Both the position numbers and the translations under genes were made by a program. Of a DNA stretch of 64,000 bases, positions 21,044 through 30,552 are shown in pieces. The stretch is from Agrobacterium vitis (GTDB lineage: Bacteria; Pseudomonadota; Alphaproteobacteria; Rhizobiales; Rhizobiaceae): NCBI RefSeq assembly GCF_013337045.2, contig NZ_CP118259.1, positions 3,481,001-3,545,000 of the forward strand, read 5' to 3'. Position 1 is the first letter of the stretch. Each line of letters begins with the position of its first letter. The notes beneath the pieces are model-generated. The model did not search any database. It was given only the letters and a program-made list of their open reading frames with translations, and was not told where the DNA came from.

Positions 21044-22387
21044 ATGATAGAGAATACGCTGAGCCAGGCTGAACAGGTCATCAATGAATTGATGCAACTG
21101 CATCCCAAGGGTTTTGACATGACCCTGGAGCGTATGCGGCGCTTGCTCGAAGTGCTCGGCAATCCACAGGACAAGTTGCCGCCAGTGATCCATGTGGCTG
21201 GCACCAATGGCAAAGGCTCCGTCAGCGCCTTTTCCCGCGCGCTGCTGGAAGCAGGCGGCCTTGCCGTTCATGTTCACACGTCCCCGCATCTGGTCAATTG
21301 GCACGAGCGCTACCGGATTGGCGTTAAAGGCGGCAAAGGGCAAATTGTTGAAGACGGATTGCTGGCCGATGCCTTGAGACGAGTGGCGGTCGCCAATGCG
21401 GGCCGGCATATCACGGTTTTTGAAATTTTGACGGCTGCCGCTTTCCTGCTGTTTTCTGAAATTCCCGCTGATGCGGTCATCATGGAAGTCGGCATGGGTG
21501 GGCGGCTGGATTGCACCAATGTGGTGGACCGGCCTGCTGTGTCCGTCATCATGCCGATCTCTTTTGACCATCAGGCCTATCTGGGTGATCGGGTGGAGTT
21601 GATTGCAGCTGAGAAAGCCGGGATCATGAAAAGACGGCGACCGGTGGTGATCGGCCATCAGGAATTTGCCGCCGCCCGCGAGGCGCTTGTGGATATTGCC
21701 GAGCGTTTGGGTTGCCCGCTCTCGGTATTCGGCCAGGATTATCTGGCCTTTGAGGAACATGGACGGCTGGTCTATCAGGATGAAACCGGCCTGATGGATC
21801 TGCCCCTGCCAAAGCTTCCGGGCCGTCATCAGTTCGCCAATGCCGCAGCTGCCATCCGCGCCGTGCGCTCCGCTGGTTTTACCGTGACCGAAGCCATGGC
21901 TGAAACGGCGATGCACAGCGTCGAATGGCCAGGCCGCCTGCAAAGGCTGACGGAAGGTGTGTTGCTGGACCACGCGCCAAAAGGCGCCGAAATCTGGGTG
22001 GATGGTGGCCATAATCCCGGTGCCGGTGAAGTGATTGCCGAGGCCATGGCAGGCTTTGAAGAACGCCAGTCCCGCCCGCTCTACCTGATCACCGGCATGC
22101 TCAACACCAAGGACCCGCTCGGCTATTTCAAAGCGTTTGAAGGCTTGGCCATCCAGGCCTTCACCGTGCCAATCCGCGGCACCGACGCCGCCTTGGACCC
22201 GGTGGCGCTGGCTAGTTCTGCCTACGATGCCGGAATTCCAGCAGAGCCTGTCTCATCGGTCGCGGAAGCGCTGGAGGCGATCCGTAGCCGGGTTAATGCA
22301 GAAGAGATCGCCCCGCGAATCCTGATTGGTGGCTCGCTTTATGTGGTCGGCAATGTGCTGGCGGATAATGGCACGCCGCCGAGATAG
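21044..22387 (+). CDS. folC: Bifunctional folylpolyglutamate synthase / dihydrofolate synthase
   Basis: 447 residues. Adds glutamate to dihydropteroate and folates. The P-loop VAGTNGKGSVSAFSRALLE, HTSPHLVNWHERYRI, EVGMGGRLDCTNVV and SFDHQAYLG belong to the Mur-ligase-like central domain, and WVDGGHNPGAGEVIAEAM to the C-terminal domain. The ATG at 21044 was preferred over a TTG seven codons earlier. Last gene of the tryptophan-accD-folC stretch and the last conserved one before the accessory patch. Confidence 0.94.
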   Translation: MIENTLSQAEQVINELMQLHPKGFDMTLERMRRLLEVLGNPQDKLPPVIHVAGTNGKGSVSAFSRALLEAGGLAVHVHTSPHLVNWHERYRIGVKGGKGQIVEDGLLADALRRVAVANAGRHITVFEILTAAAFLLFSEIPADAVIMEVGMGGRLDCTNVVDRPAVSVIMPISFDHQAYLGDRVELIAAEKAGIMKRRRPVVIGHQEFAAAREALVDIAERLGCPLSVFGQDYLAFEEHGRLVYQDETGLMDLPLPKLPGRHQFANAAAAIRAVRSAGFTVTEAMAETAMHSVEWPGRLQRLTEGVLLDHAPKGAEIWVDGGHNPGAGEVIAEAMAGFEERQSRPLYLITGMLNTKDPLGYFKAFEGLAIQAFTVPIRGTDAALDPVALASSAYDAGIPAEPVSSVAEALEAIRSRVNAEEIAPRILIGGSLYVVGNVLADNGTPPR

Positions 22388-22495
22388 CGTTTGCGTCCTG
22401 CGTCATATCCTGCCTGACATTGCGATAAACGATGTTTCCCCATCGGCATCACTATAGGGTGGCCGAGTGATTCTCCGGCCCAATGCGCGATCCCC

Positions 22496-23161
22496 ATGGA
22501 AACATCCCTTTATCTACCTGTGAAATCGTTTCTCGAAAAAGCAGGCTATACCGTCAAAGGCGAAATCGGCGGCTGTGATCTCGTGGGCCTGAGCGCCGAC
22601 GATCCATCCGTCGTGGTGGTCTGCGAACTGAAACTGAGTTTCAATCTGGAACTCATCCTCCAGGCCGTAGACCGGGCAGCGATATCCGACGAGGTCTGGA
22701 TTGCCGCGAAAATCTCGGCCAAGGGCAGGGGGCGGGAGGCCGACAAGCGCTACCGCGACCTCTGCCGCCGCTTAGGCATCGGCATGCTCGGCGTGTCCGC
22801 CAACGGTGACGTCAGCATCATCGTCGGCTCCGTTTCTCCCATGCCACGCACAAATCCGAAACGACGCTCCCGCCTGATGCGCGAACACCAGACCCGGCGC
22901 GGCGACCCGGCCCTTGGTGGCAGCACCCGAATGCCTGTGATGACCGCCTACCGCCAGAACGCCCTTGCCTGTGCCGCAATTCTTCTCGCCGGGCCGACGC
23001 GGGTTGGCGATGTGCGCAAAGCGGTCCCGGATGCCGGGAAGATTCTGCTGTCCAATGTTTATGGGTGGTTTGAGCGGGTCGAGCGTGGGGTTTATGGGTT
23101 GACGGAGGCAGGGCAAGACGCGCTGAAGCGGTGGCCGCAGGGGGGATCACACTCGATTTAA
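22496..23161 (+). CDS. DUF2161 family protein (PD-(D/E)xK-like fold suspected)
   Basis: 221 residues. The N-terminal half has YLPVKSFLEKAGYTVKGEI, GCDLVGL and VVVCELKLSFNLELILQA, a D...E-x-K pattern resembling restriction-like nucleases. The C-terminal part looks like a winged helix (GPTRVGDVRKAVPDAGKILL, VYGWFERVERGVYGLTEAG). I recognise the DUF2161 family (annotated by some as phosphodiesterase), but no reaction is established. A basic linker, NPKRRSRLM, joins the halves. It lies after folC and is convergent with the methyltransferase gene. Confidence 0.8.
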   Translation: METSLYLPVKSFLEKAGYTVKGEIGGCDLVGLSADDPSVVVVCELKLSFNLELILQAVDRAAISDEVWIAAKISAKGRGREADKRYRDLCRRLGIGMLGVSANGDVSIIVGSVSPMPRTNPKRRSRLMREHQTRRGDPALGGSTRMPVMTAYRQNALACAAILLAGPTRVGDVRKAVPDAGKILLSNVYGWFERVERGVYGLTEAGQDALKRWPQGGSHSI

Positions 23162-23234
23162 CTTTTGAAATAGAGCGGCATTTTATGTCCGTCTGCAAGC
23201 GACCCATGCGGTCATTGCGTTAACGTTCAAAAGA

Positions 23235-23969
23235 TCAGATCACTTTCGTTGCGGCGAGAAGGAGTACAGGCGGGCGACGGAGAGTGATCGACAGGGATGG
23301 TCTTTCCACCAAAGCCTCATGCGTTGGCGCTGGCTCCCCAAAATGGTCCAACCGAAAGCCAGCGTTCAGAAGTTCACGCACATATGTTTCAGTGGTTCGA
23401 TGAAATTTTACAACGTCATCCACGAACCATTTCGTCTGTCGCATTCCTTCTTCCTGATACTTGTCCAACGGCCAGTTAAGGGGTTCTCCATGGTCATCTT
23501 TGGTCCATCCAATTGGATTTGCCGTACATATCGGATGCTCAATGGAGAAAATGAAACGCCCACCTTTGGACAACCCGCCCAGAACTTTCTGCACTATGGA
23601 TCGATAATCATCGACATAATGCAAGGCCATTGATGATACGACCAAATCAAAGCCTTCGACCGGAAGTTTATACCCTTCAATAGAGCTGCAAACGTAAACT
23701 ACAAAAGCGTCATCGGTTAGTTGCCTCGCCTCTGCAATCATATTCTGGGAAACATCCAGTCCGGTTACCGAACTCGCCCCAAGTGACCGTGCGTGCCGCG
23801 CAAAATCACCGAAACCACAGCCGATATCGAGAATACGCAAGCCCGATAGCTCGGGTAACACGGCGCGTAATGCTGGAACTTCCAATGCGCCATTGAGGCC
23901 GGTATCGCCCTGTCGCAGGCTTTTATAACCTTCAAAAAAAGCAGGGTCGTCGTAAATATTCTGCGGCAT
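23235..23969 (-). CDS. Class I SAM-dependent methyltransferase
   Basis: 244 residues. Motif I is LRILDIGCGFGDFARHARSL, motif II begins GLDVSQNMIAEAR, and the post-I acid and DLVVSSMALHYVDD motif follow. IFSIEHPICTANPIGW and the C-terminus RRPPVLLLAATKV match a widespread group of small-molecule methyltransferases of unknown substrate. The ATG at 23969 is preferred over an upstream extension of 13 codons. Codon use looks more AT-rich than in the neighbours, suggesting later arrival. Confidence 0.85.
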   Translation of the reverse strand: MPQNIYDDPAFFEGYKSLRQGDTGLNGALEVPALRAVLPELSGLRILDIGCGFGDFARHARSLGASSVTGLDVSQNMIAEARQLTDDAFVVYVCSSIEGYKLPVEGFDLVVSSMALHYVDDYRSIVQKVLGGLSKGGRFIFSIEHPICTANPIGWTKDDHGEPLNWPLDKYQEEGMRQTKWFVDDVVKFHRTTETYVRELLNAGFRLDHFGEPAPTHEALVERPSLSITLRRPPVLLLAATKVI

Positions 23970-24085
23970 GGGACACCATAATATGATCGTGAAACAATTT
24001 ACTCTCAATAGTTCTCAGCTATGGCAGTTCAATGCCCTATTTTAACAACATCAGATTGTATTATCTGTTTTCAATCGCAAAAAAC

Positions 24086-24118
24086 AAACAAAAAAGCCCG
24101 GCAAAACCGGGCTTCTTC
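24086..24118 (-). terminator. Intrinsic terminator after trxA
   Basis: Stem GCCCGG/CCGGGC with a CAAAA loop at 24096-24112. On the minus strand it is followed by a T-run, placing it 25-50 bases after the trxA stop. Confidence 0.82.
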
Positions 24119-24143
24119 GCATCCAATTACATCCAGCACCTAC

Positions 24144-24464
24144 TCAAGCAGCGCCAGCGATCCAGCTGGACAGGGCCGTCTTCGGGGCAGCGCCAACCTT
24201 GATGTCGGCGACTTCGCCGCCCTTGAACATGGCGAGCGTTGGGATGGAGCGGACGCCGAATTTGGCGGCGAGTTCTGGGTTTTCGTCAATGTTGAGCTTG
24301 GCGATCTTGACCTTGCCGGCCATTTCCGTGGAGATTTCATCCAGGCTGGGGGCGATCATCTTGCAGGGGCCGCACCATTCGGCCCAGAAGTCCACCACAA
24401 CAGGCTCTACAGACTGTAGAACTTCTGCCTCGAAATTGTTTGCATCGACTTTTACCGTAGCCAT
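24144..24464 (-). CDS. trxA: Thioredoxin
   Basis: 106 residues. Cytosolic dithiol-disulphide oxidoreductase. The active site WCGPCK lies in [20 protein letters not shown], and [20 protein letters not shown] holds the conserved cis-Pro. Full length, with its own terminator. In A. tumefaciens and S. meliloti, as I recall, trxA directly follows addA on the same strand; here addA lies 30 kb away with its 3' end at 54555, which points to an inversion. Confidence 0.96.
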   Translation of the reverse strand: MATVKVDANNFEAEVLQSVEPVVVDFWAEWCGPCKMIAPSLDEISTEMAGKVKIAKLNIDENPELAAKFGVRSIPTLAMFKGGEVADIKVGAAPKTALSSWIAGAA

Positions 24465-24594
24465 TGGCTGCTCCTTGGAGAATTCCTGTTGTCACATATA
24501 TGATGGTTATTGTGAGGATTTCAACTTAAAGCGCATTGCAATTGTCGGGCGTCAGCCAAGACAAAACGTTATAGCGCCGCGCCGATTTTTGATG

Positions 24595-24608
24595 ATGTGG
24601 ACACCCCC
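24595..24608 (+). repeat. Left inverted repeat of the IS element
   Basis: ATGTGGACACCCCC, perfectly complementary in reverse to 25937-25950. The true recombination point in IS1111 elements may lie a few bases outside these repeats. Confidence 0.85.
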
Positions 24609-24664
24609 ACCACTACCGCCGAGAATATCGGCAGGGACCAATCAAACGTTGGAAAGGAAACGGG

Positions 24665-25693
24665 ATGTCCAGGCTGACAATCGGAATCGACCTTGCAAAG
24701 AATGTCTTCCAGGTTCACGGCATTGATGACAGCAGTCGTGTCGTGATCGCTCAGAAACTCCGGCGCACACACCTTCTTGCATTCTTTGCCAAGCTGGAGC
24801 CGAGTCTGATCGGCATGGAGGCGTGCGGCTCCGCGCATCACTGGGCTCGCGAACTGACAGGCATGGGCCATGAGGTCAAGCTGATGGCGCCGGCTTATGT
24901 GAAGCCGTACGTGAAGCGGGGGAAGAACGACATGGTGGATGCCGAGGCGATCTGCGAGGCTGTGACCCGGCCGACCATGCGGTTCGTTCCAATCAAAACC
25001 GCGTCGCAGCAGTCGATCCTGATGGTGCACAAGTCGCGTGCTCTCCTCATCCGGCAGAGGACCATGCTGGTGAACGCCTTACGAGGCCATCTCACCGAGA
25101 TCGGCATCGTGGCGCCGGTCGGGATCGAAAGAACGGCAGAGCTCGTCGAGCGGGTGCTCGCACACGAGCCGACAGAGCTGGACGTTCCGCCGCTCGTGAC
25201 TGACATTGTCGTATCCTTGGCCAGGCAAATCGACTCCCTGACCGCCGAGGTCAGGACACTTGAAGCCAAGATACGCGAATGGCAACGAACGAGCGAAGCA
25301 GGCCGCAGGCTTGCGACGATCCCGGGCGTCGGCGTCATCACTGCCACAGCACTGGCGGCGACGGTGCCTGATGCGTCAGTCTTCAGGTCGGGGCGAGAAT
25401 TTGCCGCATGGCTCGGGCTGACGCCACGATCGAATTCGTCTGGAGGAAAAGAGCGCCTCGGCAGGATCACGAAGGCCGGGAACCGATATCTGCGAACGCT
25501 GCTGATCGTCGGCGCGACAGCCGTCCTCAGGCATGTCAGGCATAAGATGCACGGGCCGCTCATCGAGTGGGTCAGGAAATTGTTGTTAACGAAGCCCCCG
25601 CGCCTGACGACCGTGGCGCTGGCGAACAAGATGGCGCGGATCGCATGGGCCGTGATGACTCGGCAGACGGTATACACAAACGCCATCGCATAG
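24665..25693 (+). CDS. tnp: IS110-family transposase (DEDD recombinase)
   Basis: 342 residues. The N-terminal RuvC-like DEDD domain begins TIGIDLAKNVFQVHGID (first Asp at residue 9), then LIGMEACGSAHHWAREL (Glu) and RGKNDMVDAEAICEAV (Asp residues). A central helical region is followed by the Transposase_20 domain, IPGVGVITATALAATV, FAAWLGLTPRSNSSGGKERL with the candidate catalytic serine, and ITKAGNRYLRTLLIVGA. No frameshift or stop, so the enzyme looks functional. GGAAAGGAAACGGG precedes the ATG. Confidence 0.93.
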   Translation: MSRLTIGIDLAKNVFQVHGIDDSSRVVIAQKLRRTHLLAFFAKLEPSLIGMEACGSAHHWARELTGMGHEVKLMAPAYVKPYVKRGKNDMVDAEAICEAVTRPTMRFVPIKTASQQSILMVHKSRALLIRQRTMLVNALRGHLTEIGIVAPVGIERTAELVERVLAHEPTELDVPPLVTDIVVSLARQIDSLTAEVRTLEAKIREWQRTSEAGRRLATIPGVGVITATALAATVPDASVFRSGREFAAWLGLTPRSNSSGGKERLGRITKAGNRYLRTLLIVGATAVLRHVRHKMHGPLIEWVRKLLLTKPPRLTTVALANKMARIAWAVMTRQTVYTNAIA

Positions 25694-25936
25694 AAACCGA
25701 CGCACCAGCGTCACCGAGTTCGGAGGGCCTGCCAGACGATCGTGATGAATACCGGTTCCGCCGGGGATCAGGACAACCCGTTCGCGAGACTGCATCTGCA
25801 GAATGCGCTTTTTTGATTGGGACCATGATCCGCGGATTTCATCAAGGCCCGCGGCCGTTCGGCCGATCATCAGAGAGGCCGGACATATGCGAGCAGCCAG
25901 CCGGGTTCAAAAAGATCAGAAGAAAGGCTTGACCGA
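25694..25936 (+). ncRNA. Candidate guide (seek/bridge) RNA region of the IS element
   Basis: Non-coding 243 bp between the transposase stop and the right repeat. In IS1111-type elements this is where the guide RNA is encoded, in the transposase direction. Self-complementary stretches are visible, for example CCGCGG near 25830 and GCGGCCG near 25851. Two short words recur in the flanks: TTTTTGAT at 25810-25817 and 24586-24593, and ACATATG at 25883-25889 and 25947-25953. These could be guide matches or chance. RNA ends and loops are not defined. Confidence 0.4.
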
Positions 25937-25950
25937 GGGGGTGTCCACAT
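25937..25950 (-). repeat. Right inverted repeat of the IS element
   Basis: GGGGGTGTCCACAT, the exact reverse complement of 24595-24608. Confidence 0.85.
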
Positions 25951-26023
25951 ATGTTTCGCGTGGCGATGCGGTCGAAATGCTTGAGTTTGCAGAGGAATTA
26001 CATAGATGAGGCCCTCACAGGGC

Positions 26024-26980
26024 CTAGAGCAGGCCTTCGAGTTCTTTCAGCCGGTCATTGACCAGCCAGCCATAGTAATTTTCTTCCGGCAGGCCGCCGC
26101 GCCGTCCCAGCGCCCGGGCTCGCGCCTCGGAATTCCCGACATTGTAAAGCGTCGCTGTCAGGCCAGGATTGTTGGAAATATCCACATTGGCATAGGTTTT
26201 ATAGTCATCGATGGATTTGCGGATGATCGCCGCGATATAGGCGAGTGAGGTATCCGGGTCCATAATGGCCTTATAGAGCCCCGCCGCATCCTTCTCATCC
26301 AGTTTGGGATAGCCGGATGTCTGATGGACCATATCGGTCAGCATCAATGCTGTCAGCGGATTGATCTGGCCAAGGCCAAAGGTTTGCCCGGCATAGAAAG
26401 GCTGGAAAAACACCGCGCTGAAGCGATTGTTAGGAAAGCTTTTGTTGCCGACCCGCTTGCCCTGGAACTTGTCTTCCCAGACATTTTCCCGGCAAGTCCA
26501 CAGCGTGGCCGAATCCTTCAACTCGGCGCAGGCGGCAAATTCCGGGCGGGCGACGAAATCATCGACATCCTCGCCATCATAGGCAAAGCGGAAGGTGTGA
26601 CCGGCATAGGAAGCGGCCTTCACATAGTAGCTTTGCAATGTGTCATAGGCATCGACATTATAGGTATGCTCACCGACCAGCGCGCCAACGATGTGGATCG
26701 GGTCGATATTATAGGCCGCCGCGGTTTTCTTGATCTTGCCGATCAATTGGCGGTCCCTGATCAGCAGATCGCGAATCTTCTCGTATTTCAGATCGAAGGT
26801 GGTCTTGGTTTCCTTGGTGCGCTGCTTGGATGCGCCGGGAATGGGGGGCTGTTCAGCATTGCGATTGCCCGCAGGCACCATCCGCACTTCGGCCGCCTGG
26901 ATTTCCGGCACGAAGGCGGCGGAAAAAACACATGAAACCGAAAGAATAAAGACCAGAGCTAAGCGACGCACCATTTCCAT
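26024..26980 (-). CDS. DUF1402 family exported protein
   Basis: 318 residues. A signal peptide (MEMVRRLALVFILSVSCVFS, continuing to a cleavage site near AFVPEIQAAE) is followed by a basic, Pro-rich linker and a helical domain with AAAYNIDPIHIVGALVGEHT, FGLGQINPLTALMLTDMV and DPDTSLAYIAAIIRKSIDDY. The last blocks recall soluble lytic transglycosylases, so a role on the cell wall is possible, but DUF1402 has no proven function known to me. The ATG at 26980 is used; 26974 is an equal alternative. It lies downstream of hslVU on the same strand. Confidence 0.83.
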   Translation of the reverse strand: MEMVRRLALVFILSVSCVFSAAFVPEIQAAEVRMVPAGNRNAEQPPIPGASKQRTKETKTTFDLKYEKIRDLLIRDRQLIGKIKKTAAAYNIDPIHIVGALVGEHTYNVDAYDTLQSYYVKAASYAGHTFRFAYDGEDVDDFVARPEFAACAELKDSATLWTCRENVWEDKFQGKRVGNKSFPNNRFSAVFFQPFYAGQTFGLGQINPLTALMLTDMVHQTSGYPKLDEKDAAGLYKAIMDPDTSLAYIAAIIRKSIDDYKTYANVDISNNPGLTATLYNVGNSEARARALGRRGGLPEENYYGWLVNDRLKELEGLL

Positions 26981-27047
26981 CCCGTATATATTGCAGATCG
27001 GAACGATGTTTCACCAACCCGATACCGCCTTGCCCTATTACGGCGAG

Positions 27048-27073
27048 CGGCCCTCCTTATAGAGGGAGGGCCG
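27048..27073. other. GC-rich hairpin between hslU and the DUF1402 gene
   Basis: CGGCCCTCC and GGAGGGCCG pair across an eight-base loop. No T-run follows on either strand, so intrinsic termination is doubtful; it may be a terminator relic or a processing site. Confidence 0.4.
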
Positions 27074-27153
27074 TTGCTGTCGACTCTCGACCGGTCACAA
27101 GGCCGAATTAGGGCGCTGATTTGCCGATTTCACCCCATCGCGGTGCGAAAACA

Positions 27154-28461
27154 TCACAGAATATAGCGCGACAGATCTGTGTCAGCGGCGATTTCGCCGA
27201 CATGCTCGCGCACATAGGCCGAATCGATCATCACTTTCGCACCGCCGCGATCCGGCGCGTTGAAGGAAATGTCGTCGAGCACCCGCTCCATCACCGTCTG
27301 CAAACGTCGCGCGCCGATATTTTCAATCGAGCTGTTGAGATTGACGGCAACATCCGCCAGCGCATCGATGGCATCCTCGGTAAACTCGAGATCCAACTGT
27401 TCAGTGGCCATCAACGCAATGTATTGACGAATGAGGCTGGCCTCGGTTTCCGTCAGAATCCGGCGAAAATCCTCCTTGGTCAGTGCCTTTAGCTCAACGC
27501 GAATCGGCAACCGGCCCTGCAATTCCGGCAGGAGGTCGGAGGGTTTGGAGACATGGAAGGCCCCCGACGCGATAAACAGGATGTGGTCGGTCTTCACCGG
27601 CCCGTATTTGGTGGCAACCGTCGTGCCTTCCACCAGGGGCAGAAGGTCGCGCTGCACGCCTTCGCGCGACACACCGGCGCCCATGGCGCCTTCGCGGTTG
27701 GCGATCTTATCGATTTCGTCCAGGAAGACGATGCCGTCGTTTTCAACCGACTTTACCGCTTCGCGCTGGATCAACTCATTGTCGATCAGCTTGTCAGATT
27801 CGTCGCGGATCAGATCGGCATAGGAGGTCTTGACGGTGGTGCGGACCTTCTTGGTGCGGCCGCCCATCGCTTTGCCAAACATGTCGGACAGGTTGAGAAT
27901 GCCGACATTGGCCCCCGGCATGCCGGGAATCTCAAAGCCCGGCATGCCGGAGCTTGTCTCTGCAACCTCGATATCGATTTCCTTGTCGTCCAGCTCTCCG
28001 GCCCGCAGCTTCTTGCGGAAACTATCACGGGTAGCAGGCGAGGCGGTGGCGCCGACCAGCGCATCCAGCACGCGCTCTTCGGCACCGGCATGGGCCTTGG
28101 CTTCCACCTCCAGCCGCTTCTTTTCCTTGATCAGGCCGATACCGATTTCCACGAGATCACGGATGATCTGCTCCACGTCGCGGCCGACATAGCCGACCTC
28201 GGTGAATTTTGTGGCCTCAACCTTGATGAAAGGCGCGCCAGCCAGTTTGGCGAGGCGTCGGGAGATTTCGGTCTTGCCGACGCCGGTCGGGCCGATCATC
28301 AGGATGTTCTTGGGCATGACTTCGTCGCGCAGGCTCTCATCGAGCTGCTGGCGGCGCCAGCGGTTGCGCAGCGCAATCGCCACGGCACGCTTTGCATCGT
28401 TCTGACCGATGATATAGCGGTCGAGTTCCGAGACGATTTCGCGGGGTGAAAAAGTTGTCAT
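27154..28461 (-). CDS. hslU: ATP-dependent protease ATPase subunit HslU
   Basis: 435 residues. AAA+ unfoldase of the HslUV protease. Walker A is [17 protein letters not shown], the substrate pore motif lies in [17 protein letters not shown], Walker B is [12 protein letters not shown], and sensor motifs and [19 protein letters not shown] close the protein. The start at 28461 ([14 protein letters not shown]) discards 26 upstream codons that overlap hslV. Lies 37 bp after hslV. Confidence 0.97.
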   Translation of the reverse strand: MTTFSPREIVSELDRYIIGQNDAKRAVAIALRNRWRRQQLDESLRDEVMPKNILMIGPTGVGKTEISRRLAKLAGAPFIKVEATKFTEVGYVGRDVEQIIRDLVEIGIGLIKEKKRLEVEAKAHAGAEERVLDALVGATASPATRDSFRKKLRAGELDDKEIDIEVAETSSGMPGFEIPGMPGANVGILNLSDMFGKAMGGRTKKVRTTVKTSYADLIRDESDKLIDNELIQREAVKSVENDGIVFLDEIDKIANREGAMGAGVSREGVQRDLLPLVEGTTVATKYGPVKTDHILFIASGAFHVSKPSDLLPELQGRLPIRVELKALTKEDFRRILTETEASLIRQYIALMATEQLDLEFTEDAIDALADVAVNLNSSIENIGARRLQTVMERVLDDISFNAPDRGGAKVMIDSAYVREHVGEIAADTDLSRYIL

Positions 28462-28498
28462 TGAGATTACACCTGGAAGGAGTGGAAAAGGAGGGCGG

Positions 28499-29059
28499 TC
28501 AGTTGGCGCTTTCCAGCGTTTCGACCAGCACGTTTTCATTGGTATAGACGCAAATATCGGCAGCGATCTTCATGGCCTTGCGGGCCACTTCTTCCGCCGA
28601 CTTTTCTGTGTCCATCAAGGCCAGAGCCGCAGCCAGCGCGTAATTGCCACCCGAGCCGATGGCAATCGTGCCATGTTCGGGTTCCAGCACATCGCCATTG
28701 CCGGTAATGGCGAGCGTCACCGTCTTGTCGGCCACCAGCATCATCGCTTCCAGGTTGCGCAGGTATTTGTCGGTGCGCCAGTCCTTGGCAAGCTCGACTG
28801 CGGCGCGCATCAACTGACCGGGATATTGCTCCAGCTTCTTTTCCAGCCGCTCCAGCAGGGTGAAGGCATCCGCCGTCGCTCCGGCAAAACCGGCGATCAC
28901 CTCGCCCTTGCCAATGCGGCGCACCTTGCGGGCATTGCCCTTCATCACGGTCTGGCCAAGGCTGACCTGTCCGTCACCGGCCATCACCACCATGCCGCCC
29001 TTGCGCACCGTGATGATCGTGGTGCCATGCATGGTTCCATAGGGATTATGTTCGCTCAT
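28499..29059 (-). CDS. hslV: ATP-dependent protease subunit HslV
   Basis: 186 residues. Proteasome-like peptidase; the nucleophile threonine lies in [12 protein letters not shown], so about ten N-terminal residues ([12 protein letters not shown]) would be removed. [20 protein letters not shown] and [14 protein letters not shown] are family blocks. The ATG at 29059 is chosen; the upstream frame would add 22 poorly supported residues. First gene of hslV-hslU and divergent from hisB, whose promoter must share the 194-bp gap. Confidence 0.95.
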   Translation of the reverse strand: MSEHNPYGTMHGTTIITVRKGGMVVMAGDGQVSLGQTVMKGNARKVRRIGKGEVIAGFAGATADAFTLLERLEKKLEQYPGQLMRAAVELAKDWRTDKYLRNLEAMMLVADKTVTLAITGNGDVLEPEHGTIAIGSGGNYALAAALALMDTEKSAEEVARKAMKIAADICVYTNENVLVETLESAN

Positions 29060-29253
29060 ATCGATCCGTTCCAGTCCATCGCCGTCCAATCCGGCGCTTC
29101 GATTGACCTTTATGTAAGCGGCCAAAACACAATTGCAAACGCCAAGACGGTTGGCCGTTATCCTGATGCCGGATCGCCGAAAAACCCGGCTCGCCCTGCT
29201 GGATATTTCAACCCCCGCCTGATAAGGAACGGCATATTTTCAAGGAGAAGGCC

Positions 29254-29850
29254 ATGGCAGAGAGCCGCAGCGCCAGCATTTCGCGCAAGACCAACGAAAC
29301 CTCGGTCTCGGTTTCCGTCAATATTGACGGCACCGGCACTTCGAAGATTTCGACGGGGGTCGGTTTCTTCGACCATATGCTGGACCAGCTCAGCCGCCAT
29401 TCGCTGATCGATATGGATATCGACGTCACGGGCGATCTGCATATCGATGATCACCACACCGTCGAAGATACCGGCATTGCCATCGGCCAGGCGATTTCCA
29501 AGGCATTGGGCGACCGGCGCGGCATCGTGCGCTATGCGTCAATTGATCTTGCCATGGACGAGACCATGACCAAGGCGGCCATCGATGTTTCGGGACGGCC
29601 CTTCCTGGTTTGGAACGTTGCGTTTTCGGCACCGAAGATCGGCACATTCGACACCGAATTGGTACGGGAGTTTTTCCAGGCGCTGGCGCAGAATGCCGGT
29701 ATTACCCTGCATATCCTCAATCATTACGGTGCCAACAACCACCATATCGCCGAAACCTGCTTCAAGGCCGTCGCTCGCGCCCTGCGCAGCGCCACCGAAA
29801 TCGATCCGCGCCAGGCGGGCCGCATTCCGTCCACCAAGGGAATGCTGTAA
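29254..29850 (+). CDS. hisB: Imidazoleglycerol-phosphate dehydratase
   Basis: 198 residues. Dehydrates IGP to imidazole acetol phosphate using two Mn ions. Metal ligands are in [25 protein letters not shown] and [15 protein letters not shown]. Monofunctional, with no phosphatase domain, as usual in alphaproteobacteria. AAGGAG lies seven bases before the ATG. First gene of hisB-hisH-hisA-hisF-hisE. Confidence 0.97.
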   Translation: MAESRSASISRKTNETSVSVSVNIDGTGTSKISTGVGFFDHMLDQLSRHSLIDMDIDVTGDLHIDDHHTVEDTGIAIGQAISKALGDRRGIVRYASIDLAMDETMTKAAIDVSGRPFLVWNVAFSAPKIGTFDTELVREFFQALAQNAGITLHILNHYGANNHHIAETCFKAVARALRSATEIDPRQAGRIPSTKGML

Positions 29851-29877
29851 ACGATCAAGTTGAGGATCTGAGCCTCC

Positions 29878-30528
29878 ATGCGTGTTGTGATTATTGACTA
29901 CGGATCAGGCAATCTGCGCTCCGCCACCAAGGCGTTCGAGCGGGCCGTCCGAGAATCCGGCCTTGATGCCGAAATTGAACTGACCGACAAGGCAGACCGG
30001 GTGGCAACCGCCGACCGGATCGTCTTGCCCGGCGTCGGTGCCTATGCCGATTGCAAGCGAGGCCTCGATGCTGTGCCCGGCATGCATGAAGCGCTGATCG
30101 AAGCGGTGGAGGTCAAGGGCCGCCCGTTTCTCGGCATCTGCGTCGGCATGCAGCTGATGTCGTCGCGCGGGTTGGAAAAGACCGTCACCGAAGGCCTCGG
30201 CTGGATCAAGGGCGATGTGGTGGAAATGACCCCTTCCGATCCGGGCCTGAAGATCCCACAGATCGGCTGGAACACGCTGACACTTGCCCGTCCTCATCCG
30301 CTATTTGACGGGATTGCCACCGGCAATGACGGGCTGCATGCCTATTTCGTCCATTCCTACCATCTGGCGGCCAGCAATGCCGATGAGGTTGTTGCCACGA
30401 CCGATTATGGCGGCCCGATGACCGCCTTTGTTGGTCGTGACAATATGGCTGGCGCGCAGTTCCATCCGGAAAAGAGCCAGACGCTAGGCCTCCAGCTGAT
30501 TTCTAATTTTCTCAATTGGGCGCCGTGA
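29878..30528 (+). CDS. hisH: Imidazole glycerol phosphate synthase glutaminase subunit
   Basis: 216 residues. Class I glutamine amidotransferase supplying ammonia to HisF. The nucleophile Cys is in [15 protein letters not shown], and the His-Glu pair is in [24 protein letters not shown] opens the protein. It follows hisB by 27 bp. Confidence 0.96.
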   Translation: MRVVIIDYGSGNLRSATKAFERAVRESGLDAEIELTDKADRVATADRIVLPGVGAYADCKRGLDAVPGMHEALIEAVEVKGRPFLGICVGMQLMSSRGLEKTVTEGLGWIKGDVVEMTPSDPGLKIPQIGWNTLTLARPHPLFDGIATGNDGLHAYFVHSYHLAASNADEVVATTDYGGPMTAFVGRDNMAGAQFHPEKSQTLGLQLISNFLNWAP

Positions 30529-30552
30529 GCCCGTGCCGATGGATAGCATACG

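Larger units (their letters stand above)
24595..25950 (+). mobile_element. Complete IS110-family element, IS1111-like
   Basis: 1,356 bp bounded by perfect 14-bp inverted repeats, ATGTGGACACCCCC at 24595-24608 and its complement at 25937-25950. One intact transposase gene (24665-25693) leaves only about 56 bp on the left but 243 bp on the right as non-coding DNA. Short perfect ends together with a long 3' non-coding part are features of the IS1111 branch; most other IS110 members lack terminal repeats. No target duplication is obvious, as expected. Only one copy was seen in the window. It separates trxA from the DUF1402 gene. Confidence 0.88.
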
